64,000 nt of DNA from the NCBI GenBank assembly GCA_039583875.1, contig CM077153.1, positions 116,370,568 through 116,434,567 on the forward strand. Direction: 5' to 3'. The first letter of the stretch is position 1. Each line of letters starts with the position of its first letter. Below the pieces are notes generated by a model. The model was not told the DNA's origin, searched no databases, and saw nothing but the letters and a program-made list of their open reading frames with translations. Below, in pieces: positions 52,653 through 62,650 of this stretch. Made by a program: the position numbers and the translations under genes. The stretch is from Platanthera guangdongensis. Its lineage: Eukaryota; Streptophyta; Magnoliopsida; Asparagales; Orchidaceae.

Positions 52653-54440
52653 ATGTCGGGCGCCGAGAAATTTTTTCATGACAGCTTCGTCGCGCTAACT
52701 GGTGCTCTCGGCATTCCTATGCCAAAAAGGTCGCGCGAGGAAGACTTCGTCGCAGACTTACCCCCCCCCCCCCCCCCTAAAGAAGTGGAAGACCAAGAAA
52801 CCCAAGAAGAAGCCCGCCTCTGACGTGGTTGACTCGCCGCCACCTCCGGAGCAAGTCGCGGCTTCCACTACCAATCCCGCGCGCTCTGCTAGCACGTAGC
52901 AACTGCTTAGCGACCTGGGGCTTGACGACATCCCCAATGTGGTCTTCCCTGACGAAAGCCTCCTCGGCTCGCTCAACATTCCGGAACTCGCCTCCACTCT
53001 GGCCCCGGGAATCGCCTCCACTTCAGTGCCACAGCAGGTTGAAGTCGTCAACCTGCCAGGTTGCCATATTGCCGAGATATTCTTTCCAACATTGATGGTC
53101 GTTGCCACTTCTCGCTGACTTTGCTTTGATACACGCAGATTCCCCACCGGGGGGTGCTGACGTTGTTCTGAATGTCACCCCACTAAACTCTGCGCCACTT
53201 CTCGCACTCTCAGCCGAGAGACCAGTAAAGATCGCGCATATGGTACGGATCCATGTCGGCACCAAGAGGACACCTAAGGCCTCGGTTCCTGCGGTGAGCA
53301 AGGAACCATCGCTGAAGAATCCTCCGCCAAGGAAGGTGACCCCGGCGACCAAGGATCCGTTGCCGAAGGATCCTCTACCAAAGAATGTTACGCCGGTGAG
53401 CAAGGATCTTCCGGCGAGTAAGACCCCGCCCGTATTCGCGCGAAATTCTGTACTGCCCGCGAAGAGTTCTGCGCTGCCCGCGGTGAGTTCTGCGCTGCCC
53501 GCGATGAGTTCTGTGCTGCCAGTGGCGAGTTCTGCGCTGCCCCGGCGAGTTCTGCGCTGCCCACGGCGAGTTTTGCGATGCCCCCGCTGTCGCCTCTTCT
53601 GAATGTCGCAACCATCCTGTCGGTAACTGCATCTTTGCCGCTGTCTCCGCCTCTTATCGTGCCTTCCCAAGTTGCCATGACGCGACTTCCTCTGCCTCCT
53701 CCGCTGAAAAACCCATAGCAACCGGCGAGTTTGTCGTTGCCCCTGCCTCCTTCCTCGCAGGCTGTAGTTGGTAAGCCGGTCAAGCCGCGGTCGAGCTACT
53801 TCCCGCTGAGAGTTGTGGATTCTGGACATGGGGGACGCGGGCAAGGAAAGGCGGCTGAGCACGCTGGTGGGCCATCTTCGAGCCGGCGAGATGAGCCAAC
53901 TCGCGGATCCTCTCCTCGCCGATCTAGGACTCCTCGCTGCGGTACGTGCCGCTACTGATGTTGCATATGGCGGCTAAGTGTCTTATTCCTAATCCGGGGA
54001 CTTTCTTTTTCTGACAGATCGGCCGGCGACTCCAGGGGCTGCCTTCATCGACGTCATTGGGTTGTCGGGCATCAAAAATCGTCATGCCGCTGCTCGCGCC
54101 TACATGGAGCTGGAGAGCAAGTTCGACTAGCTGGTGATCTGCGAACCTCATCGGCGAATATCATCCCTGGAAGTGCGGATGACGAAGATTGAAGAGCTCC
54201 GGAGTACTCTGGAGAGCTATGAAGCACGCTTCCACATGGTGAAGGAGAATGATCGCCAGCTTGCGATCAACAATCATCGCCTACAGCCGGTCCTTGATGA
54301 GTTGGTTGGCATCCGCGCGAGTATGGGCTCCGTTGGACGGCTGATGAGGATGGAGGAGCAACTGCGGCTTAGCGACGATGCCATGTCGCTGGCGACGGAG
54401 CACTATAGGCGAGCGCGTGAGATGGGTTGGGTTGGGTGAC
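52653..54440 (+). pseudogene. E9 first antisense gene, unknown function, spliced
   Basis: The ATG at 52653 gives MSGAEKFFHDSFVALTGALG and PKRSREEDF. A C-run (about 52760-52776) breaks the frame into KKWKTKKPKKKPASDVVDSP, a basic patch. A TAG at about 52897 is followed in frame by LLSDLGLDDIPNVVFPDESL. Later parts carry Lys/Pro-rich repeats (about 53270-53430) and an 18-bp repeat coding SSALPA (53455-53575). A predicted intron, 53942-54017 (GTACGT...CTGACAG), joins TPRC to DRPATPGAAFIDVIGL without breaking the frame. The end (54134-54439) is coiled coil (IEELRSTLESYEARFHMV). I do not recognise a domain. Several stops mean it is decayed. Confidence 0.6.
53942..54017 (+). other. Predicted intron in the first antisense gene
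   Basis: GTACGT donor, pyrimidine-rich CTTTCTTTTTCTGACAG acceptor, 76 bp. The codon at the junction is split G/AT and the reading frame is kept on both sides. Confidence 0.7.
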
Positions 54441-54768
54441 ATCCTCATCCACCAGAGAGACCTCTAAGGACTTAGATGTTTTCCTATTTATTTGAAACTC
54501 GCCATGTGCGATTTGTATTGAACAATTATTATTTGCAATAGGTGAGCTTGGATCTCGCATTTTATTCGTTTTTTCCTGCGGTTCTGTCAGTTGTTTTTCC
54601 GATATCTTCTGCGATGTGCCGACTTTACTATGCAGGTTTTGATTACCGTTGCGATATGCTTCCTCTGCACTGTGCGATCTATGCGACGAGATCCACTTGC
54701 TCGCTTAGAGCGCGACTTGGATCGATACTCACCGTAATGAAGATATACCCCCTCCCCCTTGTCGGCGC

Positions 54769-54778
54769 CTATAAATAG
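54769..54778 (+). promoter_or_regulatory. TATA box of the second antisense gene
   Basis: CTATAAATAG followed by AGGGGG, 154 bases before the ATG at 54932. The upstream stretch (54441-54768) is non-coding. Confidence 0.65.
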
Positions 54779-55598
54779 AGGGGGTTTGTAGGACATAAGT
54801 ACGTTGTTGCGCTTTCCAACCCCTAGCTCGCGAGAATCTTTCCTAGCTCGCGCGCTTCACCCTTTCTTTCTTCCTCGCCCTTCTCTCTTCTTCATCTCGC
54901 CAATCTTCTTCAGCTCGCCATACTCGCAAAAATGGTTGGAGACGACGCCAATGCTCGTCGCCAAGCCCATGCCGCCAACTTCGCTGATGCGGCTTTCAAG
55001 AAGTCGATCAAAACAGAACGAGACTTAGAGAATTTCAGGGAGAGACTTTTGCCTGAGGGATACTCGGCCAGGCTCCCTAGTCGCAGCGAGCGACTAAATA
55101 CTTACATTGAGGGTGCGCTAGTCCTGCCACTCCGCCACTTCGACGCCAGCTTGTGACTTCCACTATGGACATAGTATTGCGAGATCCTGTGATACTTTGG
55201 CATTGTCCCAATACAGATCAACCCCAACGGCATCGCGATCATCATGGGGTTCCTCTTCTACTTGCGTGAGGAGAGGGTTATCTTCGACCTTTCCGTCTTT
55301 CTCAAGATCTTCGCCTTTGCCGCAACCACCGAGGGCGTGGTGTATTTCAGCAGCCACGTCTGCACCTTGGTGGGAACGACAAATAAAGTCCATTGCTAGA
55401 ACGAGTTACTAGTCGTCGTCGAAGGCGACTTCAATGGCATCCTTGGATGGCCGCACCAACCTGCCGATGTCACCTTCCTCCCGCCGATATTGGAGGGAGT
55501 CCCTGAGCAGCTGGTGGAGTCGTTCCATGGTCGACGGTTCGACGTGATATTCTGGTGACTAAACGTTAACACCTTGCTGGAGATTCATTCTAAGGAGG

Positions 55599-55681
55599 GT
55601 AAGTTCTTAGCGAGGTTCATCTCTCGTATATTCGAATCTCTCTTTGTGGCTTGATCCTGATTTTTACTCGTCATTTTGTAG
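55599..55681 (+). other. Predicted intron 1 of the second antisense gene
   Basis: GTAAGT donor, TCATTTTGTAG acceptor, 83 bp, AT-richer than the exons. Joins IHSKE to SCELPEK through a split Val codon in the frame of the ATG at 54932. Confidence 0.75.
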
Positions 55682-56265
55682 TATCGTGCGAGCTGCCGGA
55701 GAAGCCGCTCCATCCGGTGAAGGAAGTCGCCAACTCACTGCATGAGACCAACCCGCCGGCTGATGTCGGTGAGAAGAAAAGGCTTACCAAGGGCAAGGGG
55801 AAGGACAAGTCACCGGGCCCTGTGACCAAAAAGGCGAAGATGTCGTCGCTGCAACCTAACGACCAAGAATCGCCACCGCTGGATGCTCGACTTCCCCACT
55901 TCCACCCCAACTTCAATTTGGGGCGAGGGGCGGTTGACGCCTATGGTCGTCCGCTGGTGACATGGTCGGCGGACGAATACCTGGTGATGCTGAGCACCAA
56001 CCTCCACTCCTGGTCGGCGGACTGGGAGTACAAGGGGGAGGCCTTCGCCATCCTCCATGCGCTGTATGGGCGGGGCGATGCCGAGTCGATGCTGGACCTC
56101 AGCGAGGAGGAAATAGCCCAGCAGGTATCATGCTCGCTCGCGCGAACTGTCGTGTTGAACCACTTCGCGACGAGGAAACTGCTGGAGACGACCAAGGCCT
56201 TGAAGATCGTCAGCAAGAAAGCGATTGATCTCGGTATGGAGTCCGCCTGTTGTCGAGATTATGAG

Positions 56266-56342
56266 GTAAGTCGCCTCCTGCGCGCGATGTTGGCGTTGTC
56301 AGACTTGGATTCTTTTTGCTGATTCTCTGTTCTTTGTCGCAG
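56266..56342 (+). other. Predicted intron 2 of the second antisense gene
   Basis: GTAAGT donor, TTCTTTGTCGCAG acceptor, 77 bp. Falls exactly between codons: RDYE before, AVEIETAKKL after. Confidence 0.75.
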
Positions 56343-56872
56343 GCTGTCGAGATAGAAACCGCCAAGAAACTTTCTGACTACGAGGCGAAACTAGCCAAAT
56401 CTCGGGTTGACCTGGAGCCCAAATCCGTGCAGTCGAGATGGAATCTCGCCTAGCTGTTCTTGAGGCCGGCGTGAGTTCTTCTGCTCCTCAACCGCGGCCG
56501 GAGGACGACCCTCATTATGCAATCAGGAGATCACGCATTCTTTGGGAGGAGAGGTCGTCAGTCCGCCATGAGATAGCCCATGCGGCGGGCAATGTCGTGC
56601 TCGCGAGGTTGAGGATCAGCGAAAAACTCTATGAGGGGGAGAAACAGTTCACCATGGACGAGCTTATCCCCGAGCTGCTCGCCGAGGAGACAACCTCGCC
56701 AGATCGCCTTCCTTCATCGTCGTCGGTCTCCAGCAGCAGCGGCAGCGGTAGTATCAATAGCGGTGGTAGTGGCAGCGGCGAGGAAGAGAGCGAGGAGAGC
56801 GGAGAGGAAGAGGAGGATGCCTACATTGGAGATGAGCAATATCGGCCTGATACTGGCGACAATGAGTCCTAG

Positions 56873-57270
56873 TTGCTCGCCAATATTTGTCATACTTGCA
56901 CAAGGCAGTTAGCGACATTTTTTGTGATAGGCAGCTTTTGTAACTTGTAACATTTTTGAAAGAAATATATATATACAAGTCTAGATTACCACGCTGTCAT
57001 TTTCTGCTTTCATGTTTGTTTGTTGATGATACACGCTAGGCTCATAGGCTCGTGGAGAACGAGTGCTTGTGACGCTTTACTCGCACGTCGATATCATCCA
57101 TAATTGTGTTGTCATTGCTTGCGCGATCGTAGTCATTCCATCAACTCGCATCCCGATACTCGCCTATATTCTGTGCATGTACTCGTCATGCCATACTCGC
57201 ACATTTGTTATGTCATGCTTGCATACTCGCCGATTCTTGCTTCACAAGCTCACCCAATGTTTCTCGCACC
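56873..57270. other. Non-coding spacer after the antisense gene
   Basis: Contains a TATATATATAC run near 56970 and many ACTCGC words. I see no gene. It probably holds the 3' untranslated region of the antisense transcript. Confidence 0.5.
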
Positions 57271-57800
57271 TGCAGGAGAGAAACTCGCGCAGGGACTTGG
57301 ACTTACGGCAACACTACCACTCGAGGACTTGATATATTGGAGTCGACAACTCTTAGGAGCCTTGCCCAACTAGAGTGGTGTAAGTCGACTCGGGGAGGCA
57401 AGTAGTCGGTCTACAGGAGAGGAGCTCGTACAGAGATCTCGGACTACGGCATCACTCCAACGAGGAACTCGATCTCACTCGAGGAGGTCCTTGGACAATA
57501 TGAAGGAGAGGAGCTTGTGCAGGGACTTGGACTTACGACGACCTGCCACTCGAGGACTTGATATGCTGGAGTTGATAGCTCTTAGGATCCTTACTCAACT
57601 AGAGTGGTGTAAGTCGACTCGGGGAGGCAAGTAGTCGGTCTGCAGGAGAGGAGCTCGTACAGAGATCTCGGACTACGACATCACTCCAGCGAGGAACTCA
57701 ATCTCACTCGAGGAGGTCCTTGGCCAATATGCAGGAGAGGAGCTCATGCAGGGACTTGGACTTACGGCGACCTGCCACTCGAGGATTTGATACATTATAG
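57271..57800. repeat. 230-bp tandem repeat, about 2.3 copies
   Basis: AGGGACTTGGACTTACG recurs at 57291, 57521 and 57750, with the intervening CAACTAGAGTGGTGTAAGTC and GGAGGCAAGTAGTCGGTCT also repeated. Tandem repeats between pol and the 3' LTR are common in Tat elements. Confidence 0.88.
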
Positions 57801-57897
57801 GAGTTATTTTTCCCTGCTGCTTTAAGTGGCTGACAATGAATCGCGTGCATCAGTATTTTTGACGATGAAGAAATTGCAAAGAAAGCGATGATCTTGC

Positions 57898-58505
57898 CGA
57901 GGTCGGGTTGGGAGGTTGGCGTCCAACCCTATTCCTAACAGTTCCTCCAGTCGGAGGAGAGATGCAATCGGGGGTAGCTAGGCCGACATGCAAGGGGGGA
58001 TCTGATCTCGGCCGTCAATGTAGGGGTCTGGTCTTACAAGGGTGCTTATATCCCGAGGCATCGTCCCATCGTCTGAACTGGGCTATCTATGAGAAACAGG
58101 TCGAAGGCATATTTCCCAATCCAACCGTGGAAATCATTCTCAGCTCTTCCACCTGGCCACGAGCATAAACGCACAGGCGAGGGGCAATGTTCTCTCGAGG
58201 GTCCTCCAGGATGCACTCGCGGCTAACATATTCCCTTGGTCCTATCCTGGCTCTCTGTCTAGTTATCCTGCCTTTGAAAAATAATTGAAGGGTCGTTGCC
58301 CGAAAGGAGAGCTTGGCAAGGTTGATCCTTCCTCAAATCCAAGAGGTTGGAGTCCAAACCTGTTCCCGCTAGTTCCTCCAGTCGGAGGAGAGATGCAATC
58401 AGGGGTAGCTAGGCCGACATGCAAGGGGGGAGCTGATCTCGGTCGTTAATGTAGGGGTCCGGTCTTACAAGGACGCTTATATCCTGAGGCATCGTCTCAT
58501 CGTCC
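57898..58505. repeat. Direct repeat of about 175 bp, spaced about 430 bp
   Basis: AGTTCCTCCAGTCGGAGGAG, GCTAGGCCGACATGCAAGGG and TATATCC(C/T)GAGGCATCGTC occur at 57940-58065 and again at 58370-58497. The word CTCCAGTCGGAG is itself a short palindrome. The stretch 58506-58675 holds no gene. Confidence 0.85.
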
Positions 58506-58675
58506 GCATTGGGCTATTCAGGGGGAACAAGTTGACGGTCGACTTCTCGGATCGATCTTGGAGCAAAACATTGAGTTCCCAGAAAACTTGAGATGAAAAA
58601 AGAATGAACAGAAGCAGAAAAGTTGTCATTATATATATGTGAAAGCATGTATAAGTACAAGTACAGCATGAACCG

Positions 58676-59900
58676 CTAGGGATAGAACCTTTTCAGGTCA
58701 TCCCCGCTCCAAGTACCTCCCAGTTTCTCTCCAACCTGATCTTGGAGATAATAGCCTCTGGTGGCCAAGGCTTCCTGGACAATGAAGTGACCTTCCCAAT
58801 TTGGATGTAGCTTGCCAAATGTTGCTCCTCTTCCTGCGGCGTCCACCTTCTTCATAACCAGTTCCCCCGCGAGGAAATGCTTTAGGCGGACATTTTTGTC
58901 GAAGTGCTTCGCCATGTGCCGCTTGATCTCCTCTTGGAGGATGGAGGCCAAGTCACGAAGCTCTTTTACGAAATCCAGCGAGAGTCTTTGGGCATCTTCA
59001 TTCTCCAAGAGCCATTCTTCTCTGCCATCTCCAGCTGTTATGACTCTCGGGCTCCGAACCTCGAACTCCACTGGGATGTGTGCCTCGGACCCGTGGGACA
59101 ACTTGAAGGGTGTTTCCCCCGTAGCCGAGTTTAGAGTTGTTCTCAGGGCCCAGAGGACCGAGGGGAACTGCTCCGCCCAATTGCCTTTCAAGTTGGGGAC
59201 TTTCTTCTTCAGGAGGTTGATGATCAACTTGTTGGCGGCTTCCACCTATCCATTGCTGCGAGGATGATGTATAGAGGCGAATTGAAGATCCGTCCCTAGC
59301 TGCTTGCAGAAGTCCTCTAACTCCAAGTTGGCGAACTGCGGACCATTGTCGGTGATGATGGCGAGAGGAATCCCAAATCTGCATACAATTTCCCCCCAAA
59401 TAAAGTTCTTTATAATCTTCGACGTGGTCTTGGCCAGAGCCTTTGCCTCGATCCACTTGGAGAAGTAATCGATCATGACAAGCACGAACTTCCTTTGTCC
59501 GCTGGCCTAAGGAAAAGGGTCGATCAAGTCCATCCCCTAGATGGCGAAGGGCCATGGAGCAGTGATCGAGCGAAGATGTTGAGCTAGTTGCAGTTGAAGA
59601 GGCGCGAAGAGTTGGCACTGGAGACACTTTTTGGAGAAGGCTTCTGCATCCTTCCTAATGGTGGGTCAGAAGTACCCATGCCTTAGAATTCTTTGTTCCA
59701 GAGTGTGAGTCCCTGAATGACTGTCGCACTCTCCTGAACGAATCTCCTCCAGGATACAAGGTACTTCAATCTCTGACAGGCACCGAGCCAGAGGGCCTGA
59801 GATGGTCTTGCGGTAGAGCTCTCCTTATTGAAGCAGATAGTATGCGGCTTTATAACAAAACTTCCTCTGGCCTCCTTCACTGGCAAGAATCTGACCTGTT
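58676..59900 (-). pseudogene. E9 integrase
   Basis: The minus strand shows the HHCC finger remains (HSGTHTLEQRILRHGYF, CLQCQLFAPLQ), first Asp (GMDLIDPFP, flanked by two TAG codons), VLVMIDYFSKWIEAKALA, second Asp (ITDNGPQFANLELEDF) and, after a stop in SNG-VEAANK, the Glu. The C-terminal part is open (59245-58676): AEQFPSVLWALRTTLNSATG, SHGSEAHIPVEFE, FLAGELVMKKVDAAGRG and GKLHPNWEGHFIV. It lacks a chromodomain, as expected for Tat. Several stops make it inactive. Confidence 0.88.
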
Positions 59901-60390
59901 GTCAGGAAAGAAACAAACGGATCCCTCCAGGATGCCCTCTGCTCGATCTCCATCATCTCCCCTTCCTCGATGGACGGTCAGAAAAGTTTAGTTACGGTCC
60001 CCCCAACCCAGGGTCCGTATTTGGCAAGGTAGTCAGCTTCTGAGTTCTATTCTCGGGGTACGTGCTCGACGAAGAAAGATTGAAACCCCCGATTAGACCT
60101 TTCACCTTGATTAAGTACTGCTGCAAAATCGGATCGTTCACCTCGAACTAGCCTCTGATCTGGGACGCGACTACCATCGAGTCGCTGAAGGCTCTAATAT
60201 CTCTGATTGCTAACTCCTTGGCGAGACGCAAGCCGGCTGCCATGGCTTCGTACTCCGCCTGATTGATCGTAACTGGGAAGAGGATCTCGACTGCTTACTC
60301 GATCCTGGTTCCCTGAGAGCTTACGAGCACGACTCCGGCTCCCACGGAATATCTGCTTGAAGCCCCATCCACAAACATCTTCCAGGAGAT
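59901..60390 (-). pseudogene. E9 second (archaeal-type) RNase H
   Basis: Starts at WKMFVDGASSRYSVGAGVVL at the end of the frame 61164-60295. After a TAA it continues in the same frame with NQAEYEAMAAGLRLAKELAI and AFSDSMVVASQIRG, then further TAG codons around QSFFVEHVPRE. The Asp-Glu-Asp pattern of an RNase H fold is visible. A second RNase H after the usual one is the mark of the Tat lineage. Confidence 0.82.
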
Positions 60391-61792
60391 TGTGCTAGAA
60401 GATCCTTCCTCTCCTTCTACCTCGGCCGAGAAGTCGGCAAGTAAATCCGCCACTGCCTGCGCCTTGATTGCCACCATTGGAGAGTAAAAAATGTCGAACT
60501 CGCTAAGCTTCACCGCCCACTTTGCCATCCTGCCAGAATGCTCCACTCCATCCAGGATACTTCGCAGAGTATGATCGGAGACGACCCTGATGGAGTGAGC
60601 CTGAAAATATGGACGGAGCCTTCGAGCCGAAACCACCAAGGCAAACACCAACTTCTCCAAGATATGGTATCTTGCCTCCGCCTGCCGCAGAACTCTACTA
60701 ACATAGTAGACATGGAGCTGCCTCTTGCCTTCCTCCCGGACTAACAACGAGCAAACTGCTTCCGCCCCGACTCCCAGATTGAGAAATAGATCCTCGTTTC
60801 CCTGCGGGCCTTGGAGGAGAGGGGCTTGGATTAGTTGTTGCTTGAGCTTTCCGAAAGCCTCCTCACACTCCGCCGTACACTCGAAATTCTGATTCCCCCG
60901 AAGGGTGTTGAAGAACGGAGAGCACTTCTCCCCTGCTTTGGACAAGAAACGGCTGAGGCCTACCAGCCTTCTAGTCAGCCTTTGAACTTCCTTGGGATCC
61001 CTTGGTGACGTCATCTCCAGAATGGCCTTCACCTTGTCTGGATTAGGTTCCACCCCCCTGGGAGTGAGGAGATGACCTAGAAACTTTCCTCTTCCTGCAC
61101 CGAAGATGCACTTGGCCGGGTTGAGTCGCATCTTGTACTTCCTCAGAGTAGCGAAGGTCTCCACCAGATCTGTTATGTGTTTCGCGACATTTTACTCTTG
61201 ATGAGGAGGTCATCCACATAAACCTCCAAGTTCCGCCCTTCTGCTCCTTGAAGATTTGATCCATCATTCTCTTATAAGTCGCGCCTGCATTCTTGAGCCC
61301 GAAGGGCATCATCTTGTAGCTATAGCAGTCGTCGCTGGTTATGAAAGAGACGTCCCGACAGTCGGGGGGATACATCCAGATCTGATGATTCCCTGAAAAA
61401 GCATCAAGAAAACTCATCACAGGAAACCTGACGGCGGAATCAACCAGCGCGTCGATTTAAGGCAAGGGGTAGCAATCCTTCGGGCAAGCGTTATTCAATA
61501 TTGAAAAATCGATACAAAGGCGTCAGCCCCCTCCGGGCTTCTTCACCATTACAACATTGGAGACCCAGCCTGGATATTGGATCTCCGAGACAAAACCTGC
61601 CTCCAACAGCTTCTCTACCTCCTCCCTAATTGGCTCGGCCAGCATAGCGGCGCTCTTCCTCTGCTTCTGATGAACAGGAGCCACCGCGGGATCCAGGTCG
61701 AGGCGATGGCAGACAACATCGGCGTCGACCCCTGGCATCTCGGCGGCGTTCCATGCAAAGACGTCAACATTGTCCTGCATACAAGCAGCCAT
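60391..61792 (-). pseudogene. E9 reverse transcriptase and first RNase H
   Basis: Frame 61792-61523 has the RT start (EEVEKLLEAGFVSEIQYPGW, VVMVKKPGG), then a stop. 61420-61043 has MSFLDAFSGNHQIWM and YKMMPFGLKNAGATYKRMMD. The catalytic YVDDLL lies near 61215 in another frame, after a one-base shift. Frame 61164-60295 has the thumb (FLGHLLTPRGVEPNPDKVKA, VGLSRFLSKAGEKC) and RNase H (LGVGAEAVCSLLV, YHILEKLVFALVV, VSDHTLRSILD). The first RNase H Asp position reads LNLG and looks lost. Confidence 0.87.
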
Positions 61793-62044
61793 CTCTATCT
61801 TCCCTCATAGCGGCAGCGATCCTCCAACCTTCAGCAGTCCTAGCTCTCCTCCTCGAGAGATCACATCTATCTCCTCCACCTCCTCAGCAGTACACAGTCC
61901 CTTCTCCTTCTCCAGCATCTCCTCCAGCTTCTCCGTGTCACCCATCCAGCCGATGTTGCTGATGGCATTCAGGTAGTACTCCCTGGAGGCCTTGGGATCT
62001 CCCCTGATCCTGATCTGAACATCTCCACGGCAGTACTTTAGGCA

Positions 62045-62650
62045 CTAGTGGTAAGAGGATGGAACGGCCCTGAAGTAGTTGATGAGGGCTCGCCCGAAGA
62101 TGGCGTTGTAACCGCTCGGCGCATCGACGATGATGAAGCGGCATCGGATCGACGTCCCGCCAAGTGTAACCAGCAGCTCCACTACTCCCTTGACCTCTTT
62201 CTTCTCTCCTGAGAAACCAAAGAGCGGTTTATCTGCTGCCTGGACTCGGGATGCTTCCACCTGAAGCCCGACGAAGGTTCTTTTGAAGATGACATTCACC
62301 GAGCTACTGTTGTCCGCGACGATTCGGTCGACGGTGAAGTCCTCGATGGCGGCTTGAATCACCAGGGTGTCATGAAAAGGGTTCTCATTCCCCAGCATAT
62401 CTTCCTCCGAGAAGGTGATCTCCTCCAATGGTGGTGGGGTCTGTGACGTTGAGGCGACGTTCTTCCGATATATCTGGTGGAGACTCCCCTTGCGGGAAAC
62501 CCCAAGCCTGGCCCCTCCATTGATCACGTCTACATGCCCACCTCCTAGTCCAGACATCACTTCCCCGCGACCTCCCAGATCGACTCGGTCCTCATTCCTC
62601 CTCCACGCTGGAGCTTGGAATGCCACCTGCCCTACCGGGGCCTCCTGCAT
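62045..62650 (-). pseudogene. E9 protease region
   Basis: Open for 201 codons. FSEEDMLGNENPFHDTLVIQ and RIVADNSSSVNVIFKRTF, where Tat proteases usually read DNGSS or DSGSS, so the Gly of the triad is Ser. Then FIIVDAPSGYNAIFGRALIN, the conserved second half of Tat proteases. The stretch 62044-61793 to RT is not open in one frame. Activity is doubtful because of the Gly to Ser change. Confidence 0.82.

Larger units (their letters stand above)
54932..56872 (+). pseudogene. E9 second antisense gene, Transposase_28-like ('putative gypsy type transposon') protein
   Basis: The ATG at 54932 gives MVGDDANARRQAHAANFADAAF, then LLPEGYSARLPSRSERLNTY, VLPLRHFDASL and INPNGIAIIMGFLFYLREE. This pattern resembles the Transposase_28 (PF04195) domain of plant retroelements. 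Five stops in the first exon are TGA or TAG, most easily explained from TGG or CGA codons. Introns 55599-55681 and 56266-56342 are both frame-compatible. Exon 2 has a basic linker (KKRLTKGKGKDKSPGPVTKK) and a helical domain (FATRKLLETTKALKIVSKKA). After one frameshift, exon 3 ends in a Ser/Gly and Glu-rich acidic tail (56700-56872). Its role in the element is unknown. Confidence 0.72.

Noticed and set aside
53023..53862. 279-codon minus-strand ORF, Arg/Gln/Ser rich
   Set aside because: It is the reverse shadow of the SSALPA and Lys/Pro repeats of the antisense gene and also opposite to its predicted splice sites. No domain.
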